Part shown: one piece after another, positions 51,193 through 61,185 of the stretch
Position numbering within the stretch: position 1 is the first letter of the stretch
How the letters are laid out: each line of letters starts with the position of its first letter
Assembly: GCA_032615215.1 (NCBI GenBank)
Contig: CP128433.1
Coordinates: 3,617,501 to 3,681,500 of the forward strand
Length of the DNA: 64,000 nt
Direction of reading: 5' to 3'
DNA from: Microbulbifer sp. MKSA007
Lineage (GTDB): Bacteria; Pseudomonadota; Gammaproteobacteria; Pseudomonadales; Cellvibrionaceae
Translations under genes and position numbers: made by a program
The notes under the pieces: model-generated
The model's input: only the letters and a program-made list of their open reading frames with translations
The model's database searches: none
What the model was told of the DNA's origin: nothing

Positions 51193-52872
51193 TTAGTCTT
51201 TGTTGTTCATTTGCGCCTTAATCAGGTCACCGATAGTAGCGGGCTGAACTTGTTCAGACTGCTTCTTGCTGTGATCCTTGATAGCTTGCTTCTCGTCGTC
51301 CTGGTCTTTGGCTTTGATAGACAGGCTGATCACGCGGTTCTTGCGATCCACACTGGTGATCTTAGCTTCTACTTCTTCGCCTTCTTTCAGAACGTTGCGA
51401 GCATCTTCAACCTTGTCGCGACTGATTTCAGAAGCGCGCAGTACGCCTTCTACTTCGTCCGCCAGGGTGATTACTGCTTGCTTAGCGTCAACTTCCTTAA
51501 CAGTACCTACAACGATGCTGCCGCGATCGCTGGTGGTAACGTAGTCGGAGAACGGATCGGACTCCAACTGCTTGATGCCCAGGGAGATACGCTCACGCTC
51601 GGAATCGATGCCCAGGATAACAGTCTCGATTTCGTCGCCTTTCTTGAACTTGCGAACAGCTTCTTCGCCAGCTTCGTTCCAGGAGATGTCGGACAGGTGA
51701 ACCAGACCGTCGATGCTGCCGTCGAGACCAATGAAGATACCGAAGTCAGTGATGGACTTGATCTTACCGGAGATCTTGTCGCCCTTAGCAAATTTACGCG
51801 CGAAGGCATCCCACGGATTTTCCTGGCACTGCTTGATACCCAGGGAGATACGACGACGCTCTTCGTCGATATCCAGGATCATCACCTCTACCTCGTCGCC
51901 AACCTGGACAACTTTGGACGGGTGAATGTTCTTGTTGGTCCAATCCATTTCGGAAACGTGTACCAGACCTTCCACACCTTCTTCCAGCTCGGCAAAGCAG
52001 CCGTAGTCGGTCAGGTTGGTTACAACCGCCTTCACGCGGCTGTTCTCTGGGTAACGCTGCTTGATGGATACCCAAGGATCTTCGCCCAACTGCTTCAGGC
52101 CAAGGGATACACGGCTGCGCTCGCGGTCGAACTTCAGTACTTTTACTTCGATCTCGTCGCCAACGTTCACGATCTCGCTCGGGTGCTTGATGCGCTTCCA
52201 AGCCATATCGGTGATGTGCAGCAGGCCGTCGATGCCGCCCAGGTCTACGAAAGCACCGTAGTCGGTCAGGTTCTTCACGATACCCTTGACGCTCATGCCT
52301 TCCTGCAGGCTTTCCAGCAGAGCTTCACGCTCTTCGGAGGTGGCAGCTTCCATAACGGCGCGGCGGGAAACAACTACGTTGTTGCGCTTGGAGTCCAGCT
52401 TGATAACTTTGAACTCGAGCTCTTTACCTTCCAGGTGCGCGGTGTCGCGAACCGGACGAACGTCAACCAGAGAGCCGGGCAGGAACGCACGGATATTGGC
52501 AACATCAACAGTAAAGCCACCTTTAACCTTACCGCTGATAACACCTTTAACCACTTCGTCAGCTGCGTGAGCTGCGTCGAGGATTTTCCAGGCTTCAGCG
52601 CGCTTGGCTTTTTCGCGGGACAGACGGGTTTCACCGAAACCGTCTTCTACAGCTTCCAGGGCAACCTGTACTTCGTCGCCCACCTGCAGCTCAACTTCAC
52701 CTTTATCGTTGGCGAATTGTGCAGCAGGGATAACGCCTTCAGACTTCAGGCCCGCGTGAACGGTAACCCAGTCTTTATCTACGTCGATTACAACACCAGT
52801 AACAATTGCGCCCGGTGCCATTTCAACGCTTTTCAGGCTCTCTTCAAATAGATCAGCAAAGCTCTCGCTCAT
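51193..52872 (-). CDS. rpsA: Small ribosomal subunit protein bS1
   Basis: 559 aa with six S1 OB-fold repeats, recognisable from recurrent segments such as GIVKNLTDYGAFVDLGGIDG, AVVTNLTDYGCFAELEEGVE and GKIKSITDFGIFIGLDGSID. It binds mRNA leaders on the 30S subunit and helps start translation of structured messages. The C-terminal repeat ends in a charged tail. Highly expressed; codon use is strongly biased compared with the accessory genes. Confidence 0.98.
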   Translation of the reverse strand: MSESFADLFEESLKSVEMAPGAIVTGVVIDVDKDWVTVHAGLKSEGVIPAAQFANDKGEVELQVGDEVQVALEAVEDGFGETRLSREKAKRAEAWKILDAAHAADEVVKGVISGKVKGGFTVDVANIRAFLPGSLVDVRPVRDTAHLEGKELEFKVIKLDSKRNNVVVSRRAVMEAATSEEREALLESLQEGMSVKGIVKNLTDYGAFVDLGGIDGLLHITDMAWKRIKHPSEIVNVGDEIEVKVLKFDRERSRVSLGLKQLGEDPWVSIKQRYPENSRVKAVVTNLTDYGCFAELEEGVEGLVHVSEMDWTNKNIHPSKVVQVGDEVEVMILDIDEERRRISLGIKQCQENPWDAFARKFAKGDKISGKIKSITDFGIFIGLDGSIDGLVHLSDISWNEAGEEAVRKFKKGDEIETVILGIDSERERISLGIKQLESDPFSDYVTTSDRGSIVVGTVKEVDAKQAVITLADEVEGVLRASEISRDKVEDARNVLKEGEEVEAKITSVDRKNRVISLSIKAKDQDDEKQAIKDHSKKQSEQVQPATIGDLIKAQMNNKD

Positions 52873-53040
52873 TACATTACCTATAGTGCTGGGTCCAGCC
52901 GTTGGTAACTGTTAAGTCTAGTCAACCGCCAGCCGCGACCCCAACCGCGCTGCCAGCACGCGGGTCGGATTACGATAACGGCCGGGCGATTCTGGCTGAT
53001 CCCGGCCGCTGTCGTTAGAAAACTATTTACCGCCCGAACT

Positions 53041-53729
53041 TCAGGGTGAAATACGGTCCTGAACCAAATCGAGCACTTTTCGGAGGACTTCATCGATACC
53101 CACCCCCGTACTATCCAGCTCAACCGCATCCTCAGCGGGAGCCAGGGGGAGGCTTTTCTGTTCATATCCTGTGCATCTCGGGCACGGATGTCCTCCAGCA
53201 GGTCGCGGAGGCTAACAGAAACCCCCTTCTCCTGCAACTGAGCGAAACGCCTGTTAGCGCGCTCCTCAGCGCTGGCGGTTAGGTAAACCTTGACCGGCGC
53301 GTCGGGAAACACGGTAGTGCCCATATCCCGACCATCGGCAACCAAGCCGGGGGCTTGACGGAAGTCCCGCTGGCGCTGCAGCAGCGCTGCCCGCACTCCG
53401 GGAATTGCCGCGACCTTGGAAGCGGCCATGCTTACCCGCTCCATACGGATATCTGCGGTGACGTCACTCTCTTCCAGCCACACCTGCAACTGACCGGCAC
53501 TCACGGTAAAGCGCACATCGAGATCTTTCGCCAATTCGGTCAGCAACTTGTCATTGGAGAGGTCAACTTCCTTATTAAGTGCGGCCAAAGCTGCAGCCCG
53601 ATAAAGGGCCCCGGAGTCCAACAAGGAAAATTTCAGGCGATCAGCCAAAAGCTTTGCAATGGTCCCCTTGCCCGAACCACTGGGACCATCAATGGTAACT
53701 ACTGGTGGCAACCCGTTTGTATCACTCAT
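53041..53729 (-). pseudogene. cmk: Cytidylate kinase, frameshifted in the C-terminal part
   Basis: Starts at ATG 53729 (MSDTNGLPPVVTIDGPSGSG, P-loop GPSGSGKGT) and is normal through SLRDLLEDIRARDAQDMNRKASP. The frame then shifts at the G5 run 53145-53149. One added base restores LAPAEDAVELDSTGVGIDEV and a stop at 53041-53043, which is the family's usual C-terminus, total about 229 aa. As written, the protein continues out of frame to 52881. CMK phosphorylates CMP/dCMP and the lost segment contains conserved active-site residues (R-A-x-x-P-L-x-x-A-x-D-A-x-x-x-D-T/S). Since the gene is core and the break is in a homopolymer, a sequence error is the best explanation. Confidence 0.92.
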
Positions 53730-53803
53730 ATTATCTATACAACTCAACATCTCTGGCGGATGCGCTCAAACGAATCACAACCGCCCAAACCTGAATGTCC
53801 GTG

Positions 53804-56038
53804 TCACGCCAACTGCAACTTGAGACCCGCGCCCGTTGCCAGTTCGGCAAAGTTCGGGAATGAGGTCGCCACATTGGCGCAGTGAAGGATGCGGATTGTA
53901 TCCTTTGCGCGCAGCGATGACACTGCAAACGCCATAGCAATACGGTGATCCCCCAAGCTATCGACGGTGCCTCCAGAAAATACCGCACCCTCTTTGCAGC
54001 CCTGGATCACGATACCGTCCGGTGTTGGCTCAGCTTTTACCCCAAGTGCAATCAAGCCATTTGCCATCGCCTGAATCCGGTCACTCTCTTTGACCCGCAA
54101 CTCCTCCGCACCAGTCAGGACGGTCTCACCTTCTGCACAAGCTGCCGCAACAAACAATGCAGGAAACTCATCAATCGCCAGGGGTACCTGATCCTCAGGG
54201 ATGCGAATTCCCTTCAAGGGCGCATAGCGAACACGAATATCCGCCACCGGCTCACCGCCCACTTCGCGCATATTCAGCAATTCGACATTGCCGCCCATTG
54301 CACGGAGGATATTGATAACCCCATCGCGGGTGGGATTGATCCCCACATGCTCCAGCACAACATCGGAACCGGGAGAGATAGCGGCAGCAACCATAAAGAA
54401 TGCGGCTGAAGAAATATCGGCAGGCACATCGATGCGACAGGATTTCAGTGAGCCACCGCCCACCAACTTAGCCTGAGCACCATCCCGCTCCACCTTATAA
54501 CCAAAGCCCTGCAACATGCGCTCGGTATGATCTCTAGTGGGCGCCGGCTCAACGGTAGACGTTTGACCCTCACTATAGAGCCCAGCCAGCAATACCGCTG
54601 ATTTCACCTGGGCACTGGCCATCGGCAGCGGGTAATCGATCCCTTTCAACGCACTACTACCCTTAATCAAAAGCGGCGGACGACCTTCCGGGCCAGTCTC
54701 AATATTTGCACCCATCTCACGCAGGGGGTTAGCCACGCGATTCATCGGGCGCTTTGACAGGGACTCATCGCCAGTGAGTGTTACGTCGAAATCCTGCCCG
54801 GCAAGCAATCCAGCCAACAGGCGCATGGAGGTCCCGGAGTTACCGAGATATAGCGGTCCGGGTGGTGCCTGCAAGCCATTAAGACCCACGCCATGAATTA
54901 CAACCCGACCGTTGTCCGGCCCCTCAATTACAACCCCCATATCGCGGAAAGCCTGCAGGGTTGCCAGTGCATCCTCACCCTCCAGAAAGCCCTCAACTTC
55001 TGTAACTCCCTCGGCCAGGGAGCCCAGCATAATTGAGCGGTGCGACATGGATTTGTCCCCCGGCACCCTGAGCTTGCCATTTACAGCATCGCCCGGCTGC
55101 ACGATAAAAGTAATCTCTTGTTCTTGCATAGGTTCCGAATACGCTTGTTTTGCCAACATTTTGGTAAAGTGATCCCGTGCCGCTTTGGCGCGGGTAAAAA
55201 CCCCCATCAGGGCTGCGCTATCACCGGAGGCAATAGCGTCGCGCAGGGAAGAAAGGTTGAGGCTGTATAGGTCGATAGCCTTTAAGATGGCATCCCGATT
55301 GGCGAGCATAATATCTCGCCACATCACCGGATCACTGGAAGCGATACGAGTAAAGTCACGGAAGCCTCCCGCCGCATAGCGGAAGATATTTTCGTTTTCC
55401 GCATCGTGGGCCAAAGTGTCCACAAGGCTAAAAGCGATGACATGGGGAAGATGGCTCGTAGCAGCCAGAACCTCGTCGTGCTCCTCCACTGACATTGTCA
55501 GGGGCTCAGCTCCCACGGCCTGCCATGCTCGCTCCACAAGCTGCAAATGAGCAGCCCCTGTATTCGCAAGCGGCGTCAGGATAATGCGGTGATCCCTATA
55601 GAGGTCATCTCTCGCCGCGGTAACACCACTTTTTTCAGAACCAGCGATTGGGTGCCCTGGCACCAGAAAACCTGGAGCACTCCCCCACACTTTCTCTGCC
55701 GCTGTCACCACGCTACCTTTTACGCTGGCACCATCTGTCACAGCGACTCCCGCCGGCAGGTGTTCTTTCAGCTGCGCGAATACAGACTCAATCGCCAGTG
55801 TCGGCACAGCCACAAACACCAAATCGCCCGGCTCCAGCTGCGGCAATACCAGCTCGAGACTGGTGCTGGCCCGATCAACAATACCGAGCGCCCTAGCTTC
55901 ATCGCAGACACTCTCTTCCAGAGCGACCCCGATAACCTCTCGGCAAGCCCTGGCAGCTTTCAGTGCTAGGGCAAAGCTCCCCCCAATTAAACCGATCCCA
56001 ACAACCAGCAGTCGGCCAATTTGAGCTTGCCCCATCAC
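53804..56038 (-). CDS. tyrA-aroA: Fused prephenate dehydrogenase / 3-phosphoshikimate 1-carboxyvinyltransferase
   Basis: 744 aa bifunctional protein. Residues about 1-300 are TyrA: Rossmann GIGLIGGSFALALKAAR, VTDGASVKGSVV and GHPIAGSEKSGV; it oxidises prephenate to 4-hydroxyphenylpyruvate. From about residue 310 it is EPSP synthase AroA: PGDKSMSHRSIMLGS, LYLGNSGTSMRLLAGLL and SLGDHRIAMAFAVSS; it joins shikimate-3-phosphate with PEP. This fusion is known from pseudomonads and relatives. The start overlaps the pheA stop by 4 bases. Unlike P. aeruginosa, no hisC homologue lies between pheA and tyrA. Confidence 0.96.
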   Translation of the reverse strand: MMGQAQIGRLLVVGIGLIGGSFALALKAARACREVIGVALEESVCDEARALGIVDRASTSLELVLPQLEPGDLVFVAVPTLAIESVFAQLKEHLPAGVAVTDGASVKGSVVTAAEKVWGSAPGFLVPGHPIAGSEKSGVTAARDDLYRDHRIILTPLANTGAAHLQLVERAWQAVGAEPLTMSVEEHDEVLAATSHLPHVIAFSLVDTLAHDAENENIFRYAAGGFRDFTRIASSDPVMWRDIMLANRDAILKAIDLYSLNLSSLRDAIASGDSAALMGVFTRAKAARDHFTKMLAKQAYSEPMQEQEITFIVQPGDAVNGKLRVPGDKSMSHRSIMLGSLAEGVTEVEGFLEGEDALATLQAFRDMGVVIEGPDNGRVVIHGVGLNGLQAPPGPLYLGNSGTSMRLLAGLLAGQDFDVTLTGDESLSKRPMNRVANPLREMGANIETGPEGRPPLLIKGSSALKGIDYPLPMASAQVKSAVLLAGLYSEGQTSTVEPAPTRDHTERMLQGFGYKVERDGAQAKLVGGGSLKSCRIDVPADISSAAFFMVAAAISPGSDVVLEHVGINPTRDGVINILRAMGGNVELLNMREVGGEPVADIRVRYAPLKGIRIPEDQVPLAIDEFPALFVAAACAEGETVLTGAEELRVKESDRIQAMANGLIALGVKAEPTPDGIVIQGCKEGAVFSGGTVDSLGDHRIAMAFAVSSLRAKDTIRILHCANVATSFPNFAELATGAGLKLQLA

Positions 56039-57138
56039 AGCACTCCGCGAGGGTAGGAACCCAGCACTTTCAGATCTGAGGCACAGCCTCCAACCTCTTT
56101 TAGCGCCTCGGCAATTCCCTGGGTATCGCGGTGGCCGCTAAAATCGATAAAGAACACATAGGTCCAATTGCCAGACTGCGATGGCCGGGTCTCTACCCGG
56201 GTCAAATCGACGCTGTAGCGACGAAACGGCTCCAGGAGATCGTGCAGAGCACCTGGCTCATTGCGCATTGATACCATCAATGAGGTCTTATCATCCCCAC
56301 TCGCAGGCACTTGCTGGGTACCAATAATCAAGAAGCGGGTGGAATTATCCGGGCGATCTTCTATTTTCTCCGACAGCACCTTCAGCCCGTAGAGTTCCGC
56401 TGCCATATCGCCAGCTATCGCCGCAGCATTCCACTCACCCTTAACGCGCTTGGCCGCATCCGCATTGCTGGCAACTGCAACACGCTCCACATTTGGATAA
56501 TGGGCATCAAGCCATTTGCGGCACTGCGCCAGACTCTGCGCATGGGAATAAATACGAGTGATTGACTCTGGGCGCGTTACATCTGAGATCATCAAGTGAT
56601 GATGGATACGCAGCTCCACCTCACCGCAGATACTCAGGTTGGAGTGCATAAAGTTGTCCAGGGTGTGATTGATCACCCCTTCGGTAGAGTTTTCTACCGG
56701 CACAACACCGTAACTGACGGCACCTGCTTCTACCTCACGGAAAACTTCATCAATTGCCGCCAGCGGCCGGCTCTGGGCAGAGTTGCCGAAGTGCTTTAAT
56801 GCCGCCTGCTGGGTAAAGGTACCCTCAGGGCCCAGGTAGGCCACTTTGACGGGCTCTTCCAAGGCCAGGCAGGCCGACATAATTTCGCGAAACAGTCGCG
56901 CCATTTCTTCATCAGTCAGCGGGCCATTATTGCGCTCCATAGCCTTGCGCAGCACTTGTGCTTCACGCTCCGGCCGATAATAGAGAGCATCCTCGCCAGT
57001 AGCTTTCTTAACCTCTGCAACCTCCAGGGCGCAGCGAGCCCGCTCACTAATTAAGCGAGCAATCTCTCCATCAATACTGTCGATCTGATTGCGCAGTTCC
57101 AGCAGTCGCTGGTCACCACTCACAGTTTCCTCTGCCAT
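56035..57138 (-). CDS. pheA: Bifunctional chorismate mutase / prephenate dehydratase (P-protein)
   Basis: 367 aa. The N-terminal AroQ chorismate mutase is LRNQIDSIDGEIARLISERA … ALEVAEVKK. The prephenate dehydratase domain has AYLGPEGTFTQQAALKHFG, VPVENSTEGVINHTLDNF and the T-R-F motif DNSTRFLIIG. The C-terminal ACT regulatory domain has NEPGALHDLLEPF and VETRPSQSGNW (phenylalanine feedback site, ETRP in place of ESRP). It converts chorismate to phenylpyruvate. It is translationally coupled to tyrA-aroA. Confidence 0.97.
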   Translation of the reverse strand: MAEETVSGDQRLLELRNQIDSIDGEIARLISERARCALEVAEVKKATGEDALYYRPEREAQVLRKAMERNNGPLTDEEMARLFREIMSACLALEEPVKVAYLGPEGTFTQQAALKHFGNSAQSRPLAAIDEVFREVEAGAVSYGVVPVENSTEGVINHTLDNFMHSNLSICGEVELRIHHHLMISDVTRPESITRIYSHAQSLAQCRKWLDAHYPNVERVAVASNADAAKRVKGEWNAAAIAGDMAAELYGLKVLSEKIEDRPDNSTRFLIIGTQQVPASGDDKTSLMVSMRNEPGALHDLLEPFRRYSVDLTRVETRPSQSGNWTYVFFIDFSGHRDTQGIAEALKEVGGCASDLKVLGSYPRGVL

Positions 57139-57184
57139 TCGTTTATCTACTTTCTCTAGAAATCATCAAGATTGAATTAACCAC

Positions 57185-58264
57185 CTAAGCCTTGCGCGCT
57201 TCAAAATCCGCCATAAATGCCACAAGCGCCTCCACTGCCTCCATGGGAACGGCGTTATATAGCGACGCGCGCATACCACCCACAGAGCGGTGCCCCTTTA
57301 AGCTCAACAAACCCGCTCCTTCTGACTCAATCAAAAACTGCTTATCCAGGCGGTCGTCGGCCAACACAAAGGGCACATTCATGCGGGAGCGACTTCCCTC
57401 CTCAACCGGACTGGAGAAAAAGTCACTGCTGTCGAGGAAGTCGTACAGCATTTTGGATTTAGCATCGGCCTGCTTAGCCATCGCATCAACACCCCCCTGA
57501 TCTTTCAACCATTGAAAGACAAGACCAGATAAGTACCATGCGAAAGTAGGTGGCGTGTTATCCATAGAGCCCGCTTCTGCCGCCACCTTCCAGCTCAAAC
57601 TGCGAGGAATATTTTCCAGTGAGCGATCGAGTAAATCATCCCGAATCAAGGCTACAGCGATACCTGAGGGGCCAATATTTTTCTGCGCGCCGGCATAGAT
57701 AACGCCGAACTTTTCCACCTCAATCGGTTGAGACAAAATAGTTGAGGACATATCCGCCACTAGCGGGCACTCCACTTCCGGCACATAGCCAAACTCAACA
57801 CCGCCAATCGTCTCGTTGGGGGTATAGTGGAAATAAGCCGCATCACCACTCGACTGCCAACTGTCTGCCGCAGGTGCATAGCTGAAGTTGCGATCCTCAC
57901 TGGATGCAACCACATTTACCTCACCGTAGCGACGAGCTTCTTTGATCGCTTTGGCCGCCCAACTACCGGAGTGTATAAATTCAGCTTTGGATGAACCGGC
58001 ACCGAGAAGATTCCAGGGCACGGCACTGAATTGCCCAGTTGCCCCGCCCTGAAGAAACAACACTTTGTAGTTGCTCGGCACACTGAGCAGATCGCGGAGG
58101 TCCTGTTCGGCCCGCTCAGCTACCTCAACAAACTCTGGAGAGCGGTGGCTGACCTCCATTACAGAGCAACCGAGCCCTTGCCAATCGAGCAACTCCCTTT
58201 GCGCCCGCTCCAGTACGGGCTGCGGTAAAGCGGCAGGGCCTGCACAGAAATTAAACTTCCTCAT
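57185..58264 (-). CDS. serC: Phosphoserine aminotransferase
   Basis: 359 aa from MRKFNFCAGPAALP (58264), the conserved N-terminus; the frame continues 13 codons upstream without family support. PLP-dependent fold type I: the Schiff-base lysine is in GVIYAGAQKNIGPSG and the substrate motif is CSVMEVSHRSPEF. It makes 3-phosphoserine for serine and a PLP-pathway intermediate. It precedes pheA by 46 bases in the conserved serC-pheA-aroA group. Confidence 0.97.
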   Translation of the reverse strand: MRKFNFCAGPAALPQPVLERAQRELLDWQGLGCSVMEVSHRSPEFVEVAERAEQDLRDLLSVPSNYKVLFLQGGATGQFSAVPWNLLGAGSSKAEFIHSGSWAAKAIKEARRYGEVNVVASSEDRNFSYAPAADSWQSSGDAAYFHYTPNETIGGVEFGYVPEVECPLVADMSSTILSQPIEVEKFGVIYAGAQKNIGPSGIAVALIRDDLLDRSLENIPRSLSWKVAAEAGSMDNTPPTFAWYLSGLVFQWLKDQGGVDAMAKQADAKSKMLYDFLDSSDFFSSPVEEGSRSRMNVPFVLADDRLDKQFLIESEGAGLLSLKGHRSVGGMRASLYNAVPMEAVEALVAFMADFEARKA

Positions 58265-58381
58265 GAGCTGATTTCCACAATACAAAAAAGGTTTCAAATA
58301 CAACTAGATGTGTCTACGCACAAATTGCCATTCAGGGGGATAGATATCGCGCCTTTAGCGTTTTTCGTGGGAGCCAAAGGC

Positions 58382-58409
58382 AAAAAAGGCCGCGATAAAC
58401 GCAGCCTTT
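58382..58409 (-). terminator. Terminator downstream of gyrA
   Basis: Stem AAAGGC-GCG … CGC-GCCTTT on the minus strand followed by T6 (plus strand A-run at 58382-58387), 22 bases after the gyrA stop. Confidence 0.8.
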
Positions 58410-58431
58410 CTTAGTGGTCTGGAGCGGTGGG

Positions 58432-60993
58432 TCACTCTTCCCCACCGTTTTCTTCACCGTCATCTTCGGTCTCTTCAATGCGACCGAGACCAACCAGCTT
58501 CTCGCCAGTCTTCAGGCGAATCACTCGCACCCCCTGCGTGTTGCGCCCAAGTACAGAGACTTCATCAACACGGGTACGCACCAGAGTGCCCTGATCGGAG
58601 ATCAACATCATCTCCTCACCTGGGTGCACCTGACAGGCCCCAACCAAGGCACCGTTACGTTCACTCTCCGCGATCGCAATAACACCCTGGGTACCGCGTC
58701 CCTTGGTGGGGAATTCGCTGATAGCTGTGCGCTTACCGTAACCATTCTCAGTAGCCATCATCACAGAGCCCCCCTCTTCAGGGATAACCATAGCGATAAC
58801 CTGCTGACCTTCCTGCATACGAATACCGCGAACACCACGGGAAACACGGCCCATAGAGCGCACATTGGACTCGGAGAAGCGCGCTGCCTTACCGGCGCTG
58901 GTAAACAGCGCTACATCGCGCTCACCATCGGTAATCGCAGTGGCTACCAGGCGATCGCCCTCCTCCAGCTCAATTGCACGCAAACCAACACTGCGGGGGC
59001 GGGCAAAAGCGGTGAGGGGGGTTTTCTTCACGGTGCCATTGGCAGTGGTGAAGAAGATAAAGTGATTTTCGTCGTACTCAGACACCGGCATCATGCTACT
59101 GATACGCTCGCCCTCTTCCAGGGGCAGCATATTAACCATTGGGCGACCACGGGAGGCTCGGCCAGCGGTAGGCACTTCGTAGACTTTCAACCAGTACACC
59201 TTGCCCTTATTGGAGAAGCACAGAAGGGTGTCATGGGAGTTAGCGATCAATAGATGCTCGACGAAGTCCTCGTCTTTTACCTGGGTCGCGGATTTACCCA
59301 TACCGCCACGGCGCTGGGCCTGGTAATCGGTCAGAGGCTGGCTCTTGGCGTAACCACCGTGGGAGATAGTTACTACCTTGTCTTCCGGGGTAATCAGGTC
59401 TTCAACAGTCAGATCCTGGCGAGACGCAACGATATCGGTACGACGCTCATCGTTAAAGTCCTTTGACAGCTGCTCTAACTCTTCGCGGATCACTTCCATC
59501 AGACGCTCGAAGCTACCGAGGATATGCAGATATTCAGCAATCTGCTCCAGTCGATCCTGGTATTCTGCCAGCAGCTTATCGTGCTCCATACCCGTCAGGC
59601 GGTGCAGGCGCAATTCAAGAATTGCCTGGGCCTGGGCCGGGGACAAGTAGTAAGAATCGTCGCGCAAACCAAATTCTTGCGGCAGATCATCTGGACGGCA
59701 GGCATCAGCACCAGCCCGCTCCAGGAACTGCTGTACATTGCCCACAGGCCAGCCTTTAGCCAGCAACGCCTCGCGGGCATCTGCCGGTGTGGCGGAAGAT
59801 TTGATCAGCTCGATTACCGGATCGATATTGGCGATGGCAATCGCCAGACCTTCCAGAATATGACCGCGCTCGCGGGCTTTACGCAACAGGTAGACCGTAC
59901 GGCGGGTAACGACTTCCTGGCGGTGGCGAATAAAGTGCTCGAGCAGCTCTTTGAGGTTCAATACCTTGGGCTGGCCATCGACCAGGGCCACCATATTGAT
60001 ACCGAAGACGCTTTCCAGCTGGGTCTGGGAATAGAGGTTATTCAGAACCACATCACCCAGCTCTCCCCGCTTAAGCTCAATCACTACGCGCAAGCCGTCT
60101 TTGTCGGACTCATCGCGCAGCTCAGAGATACCCTCGATCTTTTTCTCTTTCACCAGCTCAGCAATACGCTCGATCAAGCGCGCCTTATTCAGCTGGAAGG
60201 GGATCTCAGTAATAATGATGGTTTCGCGATTGGTCTTGTCATCGCGGATCACATCTGCTTTGGCTCGCACATAAATGCGCCCACGGCCAGTGCGGTAAGC
60301 AAGGAGAATACCGGCGCGGCCATTGATGATGGCGCCCGTGGGGAAGTCCGGCCCGGGGATGTACTCCATCAGGTCGTCGACGGTCAACTCGGAATTATTG
60401 ATCAGAGCCAGGCAAGCCTTGATCACCTCACCCAGGTTATGGGGAGGAATATTGGTGGCCATACCCACCGCAATACCGGAGGAACCATTGACCAAGAGGT
60501 TCGGCACACGCGAAGGCAATACCTCCGGCATTTGCTCGGAGCCATCGTAGTTATCGACAAAATTAACAGTTTCTTTATCGAGGTCGGACAGCAGTTCGTG
60601 GGCCAACTTATCCATACGAATCTCGGTGTATCGCATGGCAGCTGGACTGTCACCATCGATAGAGCCGAAGTTACCCTGGCCATCTACCAAGGTGTAACGC
60701 ATAGAAAACGGCTGCGCCATACGCACAATAGTGTCGTAGACCGCAGTGTCTCCGTGCGGGTGATACTTACCGATTACATCACCAACGACACGCGCTGATT
60801 TCTTGTACGGTTTATTCCAGTCGTTTTTAAGCTCGCTCATCGCGTAAAGCACGCGGCGGTGTACCGGCTTGAGGCCATCGCGTACATCCGGCAGTGCGCG
60901 CCCGACAATCACGCTCATGGCATAGTCGAGATAAGACTGCTTGAGTTCTTCTTCGATATTAATCGGAGAGATTTCTTTGGCTAATTCGCCCAT
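58432..60993 (-). CDS. gyrA: DNA gyrase subunit A
   Basis: 853 aa. The winged-helix and catalytic Tyr region is AAMRYTEIRM (Tyr about 122). The quinolone-resistance-determining region reads HPHGDTAVYDTIV, with Thr at the position of E. coli Ser83 (the natural residue in P. aeruginosa) and Asp87 kept. The C-terminal beta-pinwheel contains the GyrA-box QRRGGMGKS, which is needed for negative supercoiling. The acidic tail ends DGEENGGEE. It begins the minus-strand block; mtaD is divergent. Confidence 0.98.
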   Translation of the reverse strand: MGELAKEISPINIEEELKQSYLDYAMSVIVGRALPDVRDGLKPVHRRVLYAMSELKNDWNKPYKKSARVVGDVIGKYHPHGDTAVYDTIVRMAQPFSMRYTLVDGQGNFGSIDGDSPAAMRYTEIRMDKLAHELLSDLDKETVNFVDNYDGSEQMPEVLPSRVPNLLVNGSSGIAVGMATNIPPHNLGEVIKACLALINNSELTVDDLMEYIPGPDFPTGAIINGRAGILLAYRTGRGRIYVRAKADVIRDDKTNRETIIITEIPFQLNKARLIERIAELVKEKKIEGISELRDESDKDGLRVVIELKRGELGDVVLNNLYSQTQLESVFGINMVALVDGQPKVLNLKELLEHFIRHRQEVVTRRTVYLLRKARERGHILEGLAIAIANIDPVIELIKSSATPADAREALLAKGWPVGNVQQFLERAGADACRPDDLPQEFGLRDDSYYLSPAQAQAILELRLHRLTGMEHDKLLAEYQDRLEQIAEYLHILGSFERLMEVIREELEQLSKDFNDERRTDIVASRQDLTVEDLITPEDKVVTISHGGYAKSQPLTDYQAQRRGGMGKSATQVKDEDFVEHLLIANSHDTLLCFSNKGKVYWLKVYEVPTAGRASRGRPMVNMLPLEEGERISSMMPVSEYDENHFIFFTTANGTVKKTPLTAFARPRSVGLRAIELEEGDRLVATAITDGERDVALFTSAGKAARFSESNVRSMGRVSRGVRGIRMQEGQQVIAMVIPEEGGSVMMATENGYGKRTAISEFPTKGRGTQGVIAIAESERNGALVGACQVHPGEEMMLISDQGTLVRTRVDEVSVLGRNTQGVRVIRLKTGEKLVGLGRIEETEDDGEENGGEE

Positions 60994-61185
60994 GGCTTAC
61001 GGCGTTCCTTTTATAGCGCGGGCGTACGTACTGTGCCCGGGATAAGCGGGCGATTCTACCATAGTTTGAGATGTTTGGAGCCGCAGGACTATGAGATATA
61101 AAACTGCAACCCAAACCACAGTTGTCGCCCCCTTTGACTGCGGCTACAGTAAAACACCCCCACAGCAGCCACCAGATAAGTCCTC

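Noticed and set aside
51175..52851. A 558-codon plus-strand open frame
   Set aside because: Exact antisense shadow of rpsA; its repeats mirror the S1 repeats.
59524..60798. Plus-strand frame of 424 codons
   Set aside because: Antisense shadow of gyrA.
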